Source: Ornithinimicrobium cryptoxanthini
GTDB taxonomy: Bacteria > Actinomycetota > Actinomycetes > Actinomycetales > Dermatophilaceae
NCBI RefSeq assembly: GCF_023923205.1
Contig: NZ_CP099490.1
Span: forward strand, 2,418,001-2,482,000
Direction: 5' to 3'
Length of the DNA stretch: 64,000 bases
The notes under the pieces were generated by a model. That model was not told the DNA's origin. It saw only the letters and a list, made by a program, of their open reading frames with translations, and ran no database searches. The translations under genes were made by a program, and so were the position numbers. Position 1 is the stretch's first letter. Each line of letters begins with the position of its first letter. Below, in pieces: positions 26,421 through 35,728 of the stretch.

Positions 26421-27098
26421 ATGGCGCCCCCGCCCATCACCGCGGTCCTGTTCGACTTCCACCAGACGCTGGTCTGTGGGGGCGACGCCTCCGGCTGGCT
26501 GCAGGACGGGTGGAGGCGGGCGGGCCGAGGGGACGACCCGGTGGGAGCGCTCGGCGACGATGCGGCGGCGGATCTGAGCGACTTCCTCGACCGGATCTGG
26601 GAGCACGCGTCCGTGATCGACCCCGCGAGCGCCCGTGACGAGAGCCCGGAGCAGCACCGGGCGGTCTTCCTGGAGACCGTGGCCGGCTGCCCGGGAGTCG
26701 ATCGGGACCTGGCCGAGGCGCTGTATCTCGGGATGCCAGACCGCTGGGACTCCTTCGACGACACGGTGCCCGTGCTGGACGAACTGCGGGCACGCGGGGT
26801 GCGCACGGCGATCGTCTCCAACGTCGGCTTCGACCTGCGCCCCGTCATCGAGCGCAACCACATCGTGGTCGACGCGCTCGTGCTGTCCTATGAGGTCGGC
26901 AGCGTGAAGCCGGATGCCGGGATCTTCACCTACGCCCTCGACCTGCTCGAGGTCGAGGCCGCCCAGACGCTCATGGTGGGTGACAGCTGGCGGGATGACT
27001 CCGGGGCTGCGGCCCTCGGCATCCGCACGCTGCTGCTCCCGCGCACCGACGGCCCGGTCCACGGCCTGGAGTCGGTGCTCCGCCTCGTCGGTCCCTGA
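26421..27098 (+). CDS. HAD family hydrolase with His in place of the second catalytic Asp
   Basis: About 225 residues with a HAD Rossmann core: AVLFDFHQTLV (motif 1), VSNVGFD (motif 2), SVKPDAGIF with the motif 3 Lys, and MVGDSWRDDSGAAALGIRTLLL (motif 4). In motif 1 the nucleophile Asp12 is kept but the usual second Asp is His14, so the general acid/base is changed and phosphatase activity is uncertain. Substrate unknown. An overlapping GTG at 26412 inside the coaD stop is an alternative start. It is co-directional with coaD and probably co-transcribed. Confidence 0.85.
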   Translation: MAPPPITAVLFDFHQTLVCGGDASGWLQDGWRRAGRGDDPVGALGDDAAADLSDFLDRIWEHASVIDPASARDESPEQHRAVFLETVAGCPGVDRDLAEALYLGMPDRWDSFDDTVPVLDELRARGVRTAIVSNVGFDLRPVIERNHIVVDALVLSYEVGSVKPDAGIFTYALDLLEVEAAQTLMVGDSWRDDSGAAALGIRTLLLPRTDGPVHGLESVLRLVGP

Positions 27099-27142
27099 GC
27101 TCGGGCTGTCGCGACGAGCCCCAGTCACGCAGCAGCCGGCGC

Positions 27143-27718
27143 TCACGCGGAGTCGGAGCTCGGCTCGGCCAGGTGGACCGTCGTCTCGCCGTAGGTGCGC
27201 GACTCCAGGCTCACCAGTCCCTCGGGCCAGGCCGGGTCGGGTGACCGCGCGGAGCGTTCCAGCACCACGAGGGCATCCGGGGCGAGCCAGCCGTGGTCGA
27301 CCAGCCCGGCCAGGACGCGTGCAATCTCAGGCTCGCCCAGCGGATAGGGCGGGTCGATCAGGACCAAATCAAACTCCTCGCCGGCCGGGCCGCGCTCCAG
27401 GGCTCGCTCGACCAGGTCGCCGCGGACCGTCGTCTGCGAGCCCACGCCGAGCTCGTCAGCATTGGCGGTGATGAGCGCGGTCGCGCGTCGGTCCGACTCG
27501 ACCAGGACCGCGCGGGTCGCGCCGCGGCTCAGGGCCTCGAACGCGAGCGCGCCGGACCCGGCATAGAGGTCGAGCACCCGAGTGTCGGTCAGGTCCATCA
27601 GGCTCTCGACCCGGGAGAACAACGCCTCCCGGACGCGGTCGGTCGTCGGGCGCGTCCCAGCACCCTTGGGCGCACGCAGCCGCCGACCGCCCAGACGCCC
27701 GGCGATCAGGCGGGTCAC
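27143..27718 (-). CDS. rsmD: 16S rRNA (guanine-966-N2)-methyltransferase
   Basis: RsmD methylates G966 of 16S rRNA. The GTG at 27718 gives 191 residues starting VTRLIAGRLGGRRLRAPKG, with the AdoMet fold (VLDLYAGSGALAFEALSRGA), VLVESD, and the catalytic NPPY-type motif as LVLIDPPYPLGE. The start overlaps the recG stop (GTGA). Read-through codons upstream of 27718 are inside recG. Confidence 0.93.
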   Translation of the reverse strand: MTRLIAGRLGGRRLRAPKGAGTRPTTDRVREALFSRVESLMDLTDTRVLDLYAGSGALAFEALSRGATRAVLVESDRRATALITANADELGVGSQTTVRGDLVERALERGPAGEEFDLVLIDPPYPLGEPEIARVLAGLVDHGWLAPDALVVLERSARSPDPAWPEGLVSLESRTYGETTVHLAEPSSDSA

Positions 27719-30066
27719 CCGCGCTCCAGGAACGCTGCCCGCTCGGCGTCCATCCGGTCCAGCTCGGCCCGCAGCTCGGGGTGCCCCTCCAGGTCCGGGT
27801 CCTGCCCCACGATCTGCCACGCGTCCTCGTGCGCGGTCACGATGAGGTCCTCGTCCCGGCTGAGCCGCAACAGCCGGATGCCACTGCGCCGACCGGACTG
27901 CGAGGCCCCCAGCACGTCACCCTCGCGGCGCTGGGCCAGGTCGAGCCGCGCCAGCTGGAACCCGTCAGTCGTGGCCGCCACCGCGTCGAGCCGCTCCAGT
28001 GACAGGCTCTCGGCCGACTGGCACATCAGCAGGCACAGCCCGGGCTTGCTGCCACGACCGATGCGACCGCGCAGCTGATGGAGCTGGGAGATGCCGAAGC
28101 GGTCGGCGTCGATCACCACCATCTGCGTCGCGTTGGGCACGTCCACGCCGACCTCGATGACGGTGGTGGCGACCAGCACGTCGATCTCTCCCGAGCTGAA
28201 GGACTGCATCACGGCATCCTTCTCCTCGGGCGACTGACGACCGTGGAGTATGCCGATGCGCAGGTCAGCCGTCGCCGGCAGCTCCCGCAGGGCGCGCTGC
28301 ACCTGGAGCACCCCGTGCAGCTCGGCCCGACCGGACTTCTCCTCCTCGTCCGCGTCAGCCTCCCAGGTCAGCGTCTCGTCGTCGAAGAGGTCATCGCCAC
28401 CGGGCGTGCTGCTCGGAAACGTGCTCCTCGGAGACGCGCTTGTGGAGGTCGTGTCGCCCGTGGACGTCCCAGGGGCCGGCCCGCCCCCCTCCTGCCGCCG
28501 CATGATCGGCCCACCCGGACCGATGGTGGTGCCTTCGGGCAGATCGGGGTCGTCCGGTTGACCGATGCGGGGACACACGACATACACCTGCCCGCCGCGA
28601 GAAACCTCCTCGGCGACCCGCGACCACGTGCGCTCCACCCAGTTGGGCTGGTGACCGCGGACCACGTGCGTAGTGATCGGCTGGCGCCCGCTCGGCACCT
28701 CGCTGAGGGTGGAGGTCTCCATGTCGCCGAAGACGGTCATCGCCACGGTGCGCGGGATCGGGGTCGCGGTCATCACGAGGGTGTGGGGCGTGTGGCCGTC
28801 GGCCTTGGTGCGGAGGGCGTCCCGCTGCTCCACCCCGAAGCGGTGCTGCTCGTCCACGACGACCAGTCCCAGCTCGGCGAACTGAACGTGGTCCTGGATC
28901 AGGGCGTGCGTGCCCACCACGATGCCGGCCTCACCACTGGCCGCCATCAGCAGGTTGGCCCGCCGCTCCGCGGCCGACTGGCTGCCGGTGAGGAAGGCGA
29001 TCCTGGTCCCGTCTGCGGCCCCTCCAAGAAGGCCCGCCTCTGCTAGCGGCCCGAGCAGTGCGGTGATCGAGCGCTGGTGCTGGGCGGCGAGGACCTCCGT
29101 GGGAGCCAGCAGCGCGGCCTGTCCTCCCGCGTCGATCACGGTGAGCATGGCCAGCAGCGCGACGACGGTCTTGCCGGACCCCACCTCGCCCTGCAGGAGC
29201 CGGTTCATCGGCACCGTGCGCTGGAGGTCCTGCCTGATCTCGGTCAGCACCTGCTCCTGGCCGTCCGTGAGCTGGAAGGGCAGCCGCTCCCGGAACTGCT
29301 CAGCCACTCCCCCCGTCACCGGTGTGCGAGGGACGGCCGGGACCGCGTTGGAGGAGTGGCGCAGCCGGGCCAGGGCGGCCTGGAGCACGAAGGCCTCCTG
29401 GAACTTCATCCGCCACCGGCCCTTGCGCTCGTCCTGGACGCTGCGGGGCTGGTGGAGCATCGCATAAGCCCGGTCCAGCGGAGGCAGTCCATGCTTGGCC
29501 CTGACGCCGACCGGGATCGGGTCAGGCACCGGCTCCAGCGCGTGCAGGACCAGGTCGACCGCCCGGGCGACCTTCATCGAGTTCATCCCGGGCACCGGCG
29601 CATAGACCGGGATCGGACCTTCGTCGAAGGCGCCGGGGGTGTGGCCTCCCCGTTTGACCGCCTCGTATTCCGGGTGGGTCAGCTGCATCCGCCCGCCGCG
29701 CGAGTCCTCGTAGTAGCTGATGGTCCCCGCTGCGAGCACCAGCCGGCCGGGGACGAGCGCGTCCTGGTGGCCCCAGGCGGAGAAGAAGGTCAGCTCCAGC
29801 TCGTGCCCGTCGCCGTCCTCGATCGTGGCGATCAGCATGCTGCCGCGCCGCGTCTTCATCTTGCGGGTGACGGCGGTCTTCACGAAGGCCAGGACCACGA
29901 CATACTCCCCGATCTGCAGGGACGAGAAGTCGGTGGGTCGGGTGGGGTCGAGATAGCGCCGCGGCCAGAACTCCAGCAGGTCCCGGACGGTGATGATCTC
30001 GCGCTTGGCCAGGTTGGTGGCGGCCCTGGCGATGATCGTGCGCAGCGTGGTGTCCAGCGTCGTCAC
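27715..30066 (-). CDS. recG: ATP-dependent DNA helicase RecG, with low-complexity insert
   Basis: RecG remodels stalled forks and branched DNA. From GTG 30066 (GGGGG seven bases upstream) 783 residues are encoded. The wedge/OB domain is N-terminal; helicase motifs include LLQGEVGSGKTVVALLA, VVDEQHRFGVEQRD, VMTATPIPRT, and VATTVIEVGVDVPNA with QLRGRIGRG. Between motifs III and IV an acidic Ser/Thr/Gly/Pro-rich insert of about 60 residues (near IMRRQEGGGPAPGTSTGD to EEEKSGRAEL) lengthens the protein beyond the usual 690-740. rsmD follows with a four-base overlap. Confidence 0.95.
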   Translation of the reverse strand: MTTLDTTLRTIIARAATNLAKREIITVRDLLEFWPRRYLDPTRPTDFSSLQIGEYVVVLAFVKTAVTRKMKTRRGSMLIATIEDGDGHELELTFFSAWGHQDALVPGRLVLAAGTISYYEDSRGGRMQLTHPEYEAVKRGGHTPGAFDEGPIPVYAPVPGMNSMKVARAVDLVLHALEPVPDPIPVGVRAKHGLPPLDRAYAMLHQPRSVQDERKGRWRMKFQEAFVLQAALARLRHSSNAVPAVPRTPVTGGVAEQFRERLPFQLTDGQEQVLTEIRQDLQRTVPMNRLLQGEVGSGKTVVALLAMLTVIDAGGQAALLAPTEVLAAQHQRSITALLGPLAEAGLLGGAADGTRIAFLTGSQSAAERRANLLMAASGEAGIVVGTHALIQDHVQFAELGLVVVDEQHRFGVEQRDALRTKADGHTPHTLVMTATPIPRTVAMTVFGDMETSTLSEVPSGRQPITTHVVRGHQPNWVERTWSRVAEEVSRGGQVYVVCPRIGQPDDPDLPEGTTIGPGGPIMRRQEGGGPAPGTSTGDTTSTSASPRSTFPSSTPGGDDLFDDETLTWEADADEEEKSGRAELHGVLQVQRALRELPATADLRIGILHGRQSPEEKDAVMQSFSSGEIDVLVATTVIEVGVDVPNATQMVVIDADRFGISQLHQLRGRIGRGSKPGLCLLMCQSAESLSLERLDAVAATTDGFQLARLDLAQRREGDVLGASQSGRRSGIRLLRLSRDEDLIVTAHEDAWQIVGQDPDLEGHPELRAELDRMDAERAAFLERG

Positions 30067-30091
30067 CCGCTCACCCCCTGACGACCCAGCA

Positions 30092-31774
30092 TCACTCTGC
30101 CCCCAACAGCCACGCATAGGCAGGTTGTCCACCGTCGAGCCAGACCACCTCAAGATCGGAGTGAGCCGCCTCGATCGCCGACACGGCCTGCTCCATGTCG
30201 TCGCGCCGCTCGTCGTCCACGTCTGCGCCGGCGACGAGGGTGAGCAGCTCGGTGTGGTCGGTGACCAGGCGCGCCAGGAGCCTGGTGGCAGCCCGCGTGG
30301 GCTCGTCGTCCACGATGACGATCTGCCCGTCCAGCAGGCCGAGCCATTGCCCCACTGCGACGGGCCCGGCTCCGGTCTGGGCGTCGCGCGAGGCCACCGT
30401 CAGCTCGGCGTGCAGCGTGCCCTCCGCCGCCTCGCGCATCGCCTCGAGGGCGTCGCCGAACGAGGCGTCCGGATCGAGGACCGCGAGCGCGGACACGCCC
30501 TGGACCGCGGCGCGGCTGGTCACGACCTCCACGACCAGCCCCTCCTCCCGGGCGGCGCTGGCGGCCGCCTGGGCGGCCATCAGGGTGTCCCCGTCGTTGG
30601 GCAGCACGATGACTGCCTCGGCGTGCGCGGCCCAGATGGCGTTGAGCAGCTGTCCCGTCGAGGCCCGGGCTCCCGGGGCTGACCGCACCACGGTCGCCCC
30701 GGTCTGCTCGAAGAGGGTGAGGAGGCCGTCGCCCCCCGCGCAGGCGACGACGCCGACAGCCGCCCGGGGCACCTCGGAGCGGGAGGTGGCCCGCGCGACG
30801 GTGCGGACGAGCTCCTCGGTGCGGATCTGGTCGACGTGGCCTGCCATGGTGCCGGCCTCGATCGCGACCTGGGGTTCGTCACAGTGCACGTGGACCCGCC
30901 AGGTGTCCGGACCGCCGACCACCAGGACCGAGTGGCCGATCTGCTCCAGGTGGGCTCGCAGGTGGGCCGACCTCACCACGTCTGACTCGCTCAGCAAGAA
31001 CATCACCTCGTAGGCGCCCTCGCCGTCGTCGTCGCAGTCGATCGCCGTGACGACGGCGCCGGAGCGCAACCACGGGGCGTCGGCCACGTCGTCCCCGATC
31101 CGACCGTCCGTGAGCACGCGCTGCAGTGACTCGAGCACGATGACCAGCCCGGCACCGCCGGCATCCACCACTCCTGCCCGCGCGAGGGCAGGCAGCTGGC
31201 TCGGCGTGCGCTCGAGCGCCGTGCGGGCGGCCGCAACGGCGGCCGCACTGACCTCGGCGGCGGTGGACGCCGGCTCATCTCCCGGGCCGCCCTCCAGCGC
31301 CACCCGGGCTGCTGTGGCCGCCGCCCGGGACACCGACAGGATGGTGCCCTCGATAGGTGAGGAGACCCCGGCCCAGGCGAAGTGGTCCGCCCGGACGAAG
31401 GCGTCCGCGAGCAGTTCCGGGCTGATCTCCTCGATCGGCGACTGCGCCTCCTGGGCGGCCTCGTGCAGTCCCCGGGCCAGCTGGCTCAGGATCACGCCAG
31501 AGTTGCCGCGCGCAGACAGCAGCATGCCGCGTGCGAGCAGTGCGAGCCCCTCGGTCAGGTCGATCGGCGCCCCGTCGATGCCCTGGTGGCCGCGCAGGAC
31601 GTCGAGGGCACCGTCGAAGGTCAGGAACATGTTGGTGCCCGTGTCACCGTCGGGCACCGGGAAGACGTTGAGCGCATCGATCTGCTCGCGCGCCTCCGCC
31701 AGGCCCGCCCTGGCCGTCAACGCCCAGCGACGGGCGGCAACCAGGTCCAGTGGGACCTCTGCTGGGCTGCTCAC
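30092..31774 (-). CDS. DAK2/DhaL-domain kinase (FakA/YloV-like)
   Basis: A 560-residue protein with an N-terminal DhaL nucleotide-binding domain (INVFPVPDGDTGTNMFLT-like, here LNVFPVPDGDTGTNM; later ARGNSGVILSQLARG) and a C-terminal DegV-like half. This is the FakA architecture, in which fatty-acid kinase acts with a FakB lipid-binding partner; no FakB is adjacent. The GTG at 31774 has AGGAGAGGCAC before it; in-frame codons upstream are not supported. It is 25 bases upstream of recG, the usual pairing in Gram-positive bacteria. Confidence 0.9.
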   Translation of the reverse strand: MSSPAEVPLDLVAARRWALTARAGLAEAREQIDALNVFPVPDGDTGTNMFLTFDGALDVLRGHQGIDGAPIDLTEGLALLARGMLLSARGNSGVILSQLARGLHEAAQEAQSPIEEISPELLADAFVRADHFAWAGVSSPIEGTILSVSRAAATAARVALEGGPGDEPASTAAEVSAAAVAAARTALERTPSQLPALARAGVVDAGGAGLVIVLESLQRVLTDGRIGDDVADAPWLRSGAVVTAIDCDDDGEGAYEVMFLLSESDVVRSAHLRAHLEQIGHSVLVVGGPDTWRVHVHCDEPQVAIEAGTMAGHVDQIRTEELVRTVARATSRSEVPRAAVGVVACAGGDGLLTLFEQTGATVVRSAPGARASTGQLLNAIWAAHAEAVIVLPNDGDTLMAAQAAASAAREEGLVVEVVTSRAAVQGVSALAVLDPDASFGDALEAMREAAEGTLHAELTVASRDAQTGAGPVAVGQWLGLLDGQIVIVDDEPTRAATRLLARLVTDHTELLTLVAGADVDDERRDDMEQAVSAIEAAHSDLEVVWLDGGQPAYAWLLGAE

Positions 31775-31877
31775 GTGCCTCTCCTGCCTCGGGTCTCGGG
31801 TGCACAGGCACAGTAGCGCCCGGATGGGACAGTGCTCTGCACGTGCGACTGTCAGGGGCCGGTGCCACGGTGGAGGC

Positions 31878-32063
31878 ATGAGCAGCCACCGACAACAGAA
31901 GAACACGCCGGACGAGGCACCCGACTCGACTGAACCCTACGACCCGGAGCAGGACCCGGACGCCGACCCGGAGATGCTGACCTCGCAACACCCCGCTCTG
32001 ACGGGTGAGAACGAGCGCGATCCCGCCGAAGGCCCTGACGATGAGTCCACCACAGGCGAGTGA
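31878..32063 (+). CDS. Small acidic protein, unknown
   Basis: Sixty-one residues, strongly acidic and Pro-rich (PYDPEQDPDADPEMLTSQHP), probably disordered. I do not recognise a family. An RBS-like GGAGG is very close to the ATG. It overlaps the start of the PfkB kinase by 23 bases and is divergent from the DAK2 gene. Coding is likely but not certain. Confidence 0.5.
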   Translation: MSSHRQQKNTPDEAPDSTEPYDPEQDPDADPEMLTSQHPALTGENERDPAEGPDDESTTGE

Positions 32064-33000
32064 GCCCTGGGTCTGCGTCGTCGCGCCCACGTCGGTCCTG
32101 ATGGTGGAGATCGAGAACGCCACGGGCTCCGACGAAGCAGGCCCATCTCACGCTGAGATCCACGTGCACCCGGGAGGTCAGGGTCTGTGGGTCGCGTCGA
32201 TGGCCAGGTCCCTGGATGCGCGGGTGAGCGTGTGCGGACCCTTCGGCGGAGAGACCGGCGCGATCCTGCGGCAGCTCGCCGAGACGGACGGGCTGGACGT
32301 CACCGCCGTCGAGTATGCCGAGGGCAGCGCGGCCCGCGTCCACGACCGCCGCAGCGGGGAGCGCAAGGAGGTCGCGAGCATGCCGGCCCAGGCACTGCGC
32401 CGGCACGAGACGGACGAGTTCTTCGGCGCCGCGCTGGTGACCGGCACGGAGGCTGATGTGTGCGTGATCACCGGTGCTCAACCAGCCGACGTGCTGGGTG
32501 CCGACTTCTTTGCCCGCCTGACGCACGACCTGCTCGTCGGAGGGGCCCTGGTGGTGGCCGACCTCTCCGCCGAGGCAGCGGTGCAGGTCGCGGCGCAAGG
32601 CCCGACGCTGCTGAAGATGAGTCACCTCGAGGTCATCGCCGCCGGCTTGGCCGACGAGGAGACAGTGGACAGCCTGCACTGGGCGGCTCGGGACCTCGTC
32701 GCGCAGGGAGTGGGGACGATGGTGGTCTCGCGAGCGGACGAACCGACGCTGGTGGTCGACCCCGAAGGATCCTGGCTGGTGCACACACCCGCGTTGTCGA
32801 CAGTGGACCACCGCGGGGCCGGTGACTCGATGACCGCCGCGATCGCGGTCGGTCTCGGCCGCGGCATGCCGGTGCTCGAGGCGGTGCGACTGGGGGCGGC
32901 CGCCGGCACTCTCAACGTCACCCGCCGCGGGCTGGGCACGGGAGGACGCGCCCAGATTGAGCGGTTTGCGACACGGGTCATGATCGAGGAGCTGGACTGA
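32041..33000 (+). CDS. PfkB family carbohydrate kinase
   Basis: A 319-residue ribokinase-fold sugar kinase. The N-terminal Gly-pair region is HPGGQGLWVASMARSLDA, and the C-terminal active site is STVDHRGAGDSMTAAIAVGL, in which the catalytic base Asp lies in GAGDS. The sugar is not predictable. The ATG at 32041 lies within the end of the upstream small gene; the stop shares bases with the surE start (TGATG), so it is coupled to surE. Other kinases of 1-phosphofructose type are possible functions. Confidence 0.85.
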   Translation: MSPPQASEPWVCVVAPTSVLMVEIENATGSDEAGPSHAEIHVHPGGQGLWVASMARSLDARVSVCGPFGGETGAILRQLAETDGLDVTAVEYAEGSAARVHDRRSGERKEVASMPAQALRRHETDEFFGAALVTGTEADVCVITGAQPADVLGADFFARLTHDLLVGGALVVADLSAEAAVQVAAQGPTLLKMSHLEVIAAGLADEETVDSLHWAARDLVAQGVGTMVVSRADEPTLVVDPEGSWLVHTPALSTVDHRGAGDSMTAAIAVGLGRGMPVLEAVRLGAAAGTLNVTRRGLGTGGRAQIERFATRVMIEELD

Positions 33001-33827
33001 TGCGAGTGCTGGTGACCAACGACGACGGGATCGACTCCCCTGGGCTGGCCGTCCTGGCCAACGTGGCCCACGCTGCGGGCCACGAGGTGGTGGTGGCGGC
33101 TCCCTCCCATGAGTACTCCGGTGCCTCGGCCTCGCTCATCGGGCACCAGAGCGACGGCAGGCTGGAGCTGACGACCGGGCGTCCACCGGGTCTGGCCGAA
33201 GGCGTTCGCTCCTTCGGCGTCCGGGCCGCGCCCGCGCTCATCGTCTTTGCCGCGAGCTACTCCGCCTTCGGCGACCGGCCGGACCTGGTGCTGTCCGGAG
33301 CCAACCTGGGCGCCAACACGGGGCACGCGACGCTCCACTCGGGCACCGTGGGCGCCGCCCTGTCGGCGGCCACCCAGGGCATCCCGGCACTGGCCGCGTC
33401 GGTCGCCTCGGCAGACCCACAGCACTGGGACACCGTGACGGACGTATGCCGAGTGGCGCTGGACTGGGTAGTGCGCCACTCCCCCGAGGGCCGGGTCCTC
33501 AACATCAACGTGCCGGACATCCCACCGGATCAGCTGCGCGGGCTGCGCAAGGCGCGGTTGGCCGCTTTCGGCGCCGTGCAGGCGACGGTCAAGGAGCGCG
33601 GGGAGGGGTGGGTCCACCTGGCCTATGAGGAGCTCGATGCCAAGCACGAGCCCGACACGGACGCCTACCTGCTCATGCACGGGTGGGCCACCTCGTCACT
33701 GTTGCGCACGCCGATGCACGACGTGGCAGACCCGGCACCCCCGGAGTTCACCACGGACGCTGCCGATCGGGAGGAGCACGAGGTCGCCGTCAGCCGGGGC
33801 CGGACCATGTCCACCGGGACGGGGTGA
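33000..33827 (+). CDS. surE: 5'/3'-nucleotidase SurE
   Basis: SurE hydrolyses nucleoside monophosphates and helps stationary-phase survival in other bacteria. The metal site is visible as VTNDDGIDSPGL (Asp-Asp), SHEYSGASASL (Ser) and LSGANLGANTGHATLHSGT (Asn). 275 residues is normal. ATG at 33000 overlaps the kinase stop. Its C-terminal 25 residues are charged. Confidence 0.93.
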   Translation: MRVLVTNDDGIDSPGLAVLANVAHAAGHEVVVAAPSHEYSGASASLIGHQSDGRLELTTGRPPGLAEGVRSFGVRAAPALIVFAASYSAFGDRPDLVLSGANLGANTGHATLHSGTVGAALSAATQGIPALAASVASADPQHWDTVTDVCRVALDWVVRHSPEGRVLNINVPDIPPDQLRGLRKARLAAFGAVQATVKERGEGWVHLAYEELDAKHEPDTDAYLLMHGWATSSLLRTPMHDVADPAPPEFTTDAADREEHEVAVSRGRTMSTGTG

Positions 33828-33901
33828 CCGTGGCGACGGGACCGACACGGGACCGTTGGCGCACCGGGCGCCTGGCCGAGGCAGCCGGCCGAGGTTGCGG
33901 T

Positions 33902-33931
33902 TTGGTGCCCTGCCTCGCCGTCGGCTACGCT
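33902..33931 (+). promoter_or_regulatory. Possible promoter for rpmB
   Basis: TTGGTG and TACGCT are 18 bases apart, about 90 bases upstream of the rpmB start, within the 33828-34022 gap that otherwise contains no gene. The -10 matches the actinobacterial TAnnnT pattern. Computed by eye, so tentative. Confidence 0.35.
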
Positions 33932-34022
33932 AGGCCGGTTCCCCGACGGAGTTGATGGTCGCCTGCGCGCCCACGGCTGCTCGGGGCGCCCACCGATCCA
34001 CTATTCGACCTCAGGAGACACC

Positions 34023-34220
34023 GTGGCTGCCACTTGCGACGTCTGCGGCAAGGGACCGAGCTTCGGTCACAGCATCTCGCACTCCCACCGCCGCACCAAG
34101 CGTCGTTGGAACCCGAACATCCAGCGCGTCCGGGCCCTCGTCGGCCCCAAGGGCGTGACCCCCAAGCGCGTCAACGTGTGCACCTCCTGCCTCAAGGCCG
34201 GCAAGGTCGTCACCCGCTGA
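34023..34220 (+). CDS. rpmB: 50S ribosomal protein L28
   Basis: Sixty-five residues starting at GTG 34023 with AGGAGACACC upstream. Cys pairs [12 protein letters not shown] and CTSCLKAGK mark the zinc-binding form, so this is not the Zn-independent paralogue. The expected NPNIQRV and K-rich body is present. It is followed by a strong hairpin terminator, so it is a single-gene transcript. Confidence 0.96.
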   Translation: MAATCDVCGKGPSFGHSISHSHRRTKRRWNPNIQRVRALVGPKGVTPKRVNVCTSCLKAGKVVTR

Positions 34221-34250
34221 CACCACGCGGTCCCCGCGACCGCACCCGAC

Positions 34251-34283
34251 AGGCCGGACTCCCTCGTGGAGGTCGGCCTTTGT
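34251..34283 (+). terminator. Terminator after rpmB
   Basis: AGGCCGGACTCC (34251-34262) pairs with 34268-34279 around a 5-base loop and is followed by a short T tract. It lies 30 bases past the rpmB stop and 34 bases before the end of convergent thiL. Confidence 0.85.
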
Positions 34284-34317
34284 CATGCTCAACGCGGACC
34301 CCTCCTCGCAGCGGCGG

Positions 34318-35328
34318 TCAGCCGCCGAAGTGGTCCCATCCGCCACCCGTCGCGCGCTCACCGCGCCACCACACCCCCGGTCCAGCGGCCCCTGTCTCGG
34401 CGATGGTCCCCACCACTGTCCATCCCCTCGGCGCCTCGCCGGCAGGAAACGCGGCCAGCAACGAGTGCTCCTCACCACCGGAGAGCACGCAGTCCAGCGC
34501 CGTGCGGGCACCCAGCACCGGCTCATAGACCCCGGCCGACCCGGCCAGCACCTCCTCGTCCAGGTCGACGCGCACGCTGCTGGCGGTGGCGATGCGCCCC
34601 GCGTCACGCACCAGGCCATCCGAGACGTCGAGCATGGCCAGAGCACCGGAGTCTGCCGCCCGCGGTCCCTGCGACAGGTCCGGGTCAGGGCGACAGTGAT
34701 AGGCCACCCACCCGGCTGCCACCTCGGCATACTCCTGCGGTGGCCACCAGTCGGCGTCGCTGCGCCGCAGCACCTCCAGACCGGCTGCCGACCGCCCGAG
34801 AGACCCCGAGACGGCCAGGTCCGCACCCGGCGCGGCACCCGAGCGCAGCACCGCGCGACCACCTGGCAGCTCGCCCAGCGCCGTCACGGACACCGCTACG
34901 GCGCCGTCGGAGGAGGAGAGGTCGCCACCGATCACCGGCACGCCCGTGGCCGCCGAGACCTCCGCGATGCCGCCCGTCAGCTCGCGGGCCCACCGCGCCG
35001 GCAGCGTGCCCGGCGCGATCAGCGTGACGAGCAACCCCGTGCCCACCCCGCCCATTGCCGCCAGGTCGGCGAGGTTCTGCACCACCACCTTGGCGCCCAC
35101 GTCGCGTGCCGAGGACCACTCGTCGAGCCAGTCCCGCCCCCGAACCATTGCGTCTGTGGTGGCCAGCACCGGTCCGGACGTCGCGAGCAGCGCGGTGTCG
35201 TCCCCCGGCCCCACCAGGACCCGCTCGGTGGTGGTCAGGGCAGCAAAGATGTCGCCGAGGATCCCCGCCTCCCCCAGCTCCCCGAGCGTCACCGCATCGC
35301 CTGGTCCTGCCTCGCCGGCCACCGACAT
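34318..35328 (-). CDS. thiL: Thiamine-monophosphate kinase
   Basis: ThiL makes thiamine diphosphate from thiamine monophosphate. From ATG 35328, with AGGAGG 10 bases upstream, the 336-residue protein has LVGPGDDTALL and ATTDAMVRGRDW metal motifs, the AMGGVGTGLLVTL region and LDVSDGLVRDAGRIATAS. It is monocistronic. An in-frame upstream extension to 35361 lacks an RBS. Confidence 0.93.
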   Translation of the reverse strand: MSVAGEAGPGDAVTLGELGEAGILGDIFAALTTTERVLVGPGDDTALLATSGPVLATTDAMVRGRDWLDEWSSARDVGAKVVVQNLADLAAMGGVGTGLLVTLIAPGTLPARWARELTGGIAEVSAATGVPVIGGDLSSSDGAVAVSVTALGELPGGRAVLRSGAAPGADLAVSGSLGRSAAGLEVLRRSDADWWPPQEYAEVAAGWVAYHCRPDPDLSQGPRAADSGALAMLDVSDGLVRDAGRIATASSVRVDLDEEVLAGSAGVYEPVLGARTALDCVLSGGEEHSLLAAFPAGEAPRGWTVVGTIAETGAAGPGVWWRGERATGGGWDHFGG

Positions 35329-35420
35329 CGTCGGGCCTCCTCCCACATCGTGTGCCTGCACGGTAGCGTCAGGGCCAATTCAGTGTGGGAGCCCCCACGC
35401 ACACGGACACCGGAGGCGAC

Positions 35421-35654
35421 ATGGTCCAGGCATACATCCTCATCCAGACCGAGGTCGGCAAGTCCGGCATCGTCTCGCAGACGGTCAGCGATCTCGCCGG
35501 GGTCGTCGCTGCCGAGGACGTGACCGGCCCCTACGACGTCATCGCCCGCGTTGAGGCGGCCAGCGTCGATGAGCTCGGGCGAGTGGTGATCTCGCGGATC
35601 CAGGAGGTCCCGCACATCACCCGGACCACGACGTGCACGGTGGTCCACCTCTGA
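35421..35654 (+). CDS. Small Lrp/AsnC ligand-binding (RAM) domain protein
   Basis: Seventy-seven residues that form a stand-alone regulator-of-amino-acid-metabolism domain: VQAYILIQTEVGKSGIVSQTV, then GPYDVIARVEAASVDELGRVV and a beta-strand end (RTTTCTVVHL). There is no DNA-binding domain. Such proteins are often found near thiL in actinobacteria; the ligand is unknown. GGAGGCGAC precedes the ATG. Confidence 0.88.
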   Translation: MVQAYILIQTEVGKSGIVSQTVSDLAGVVAAEDVTGPYDVIARVEAASVDELGRVVISRIQEVPHITRTTTCTVVHL

Positions 35655-35728
35655 CCGCGCCCGCCACGGCCCGCCCGTCCCCAGACCTTCGCCGGTTTCG
35701 ACTGCGTGCATCGTTCATCCGGCTGGTC

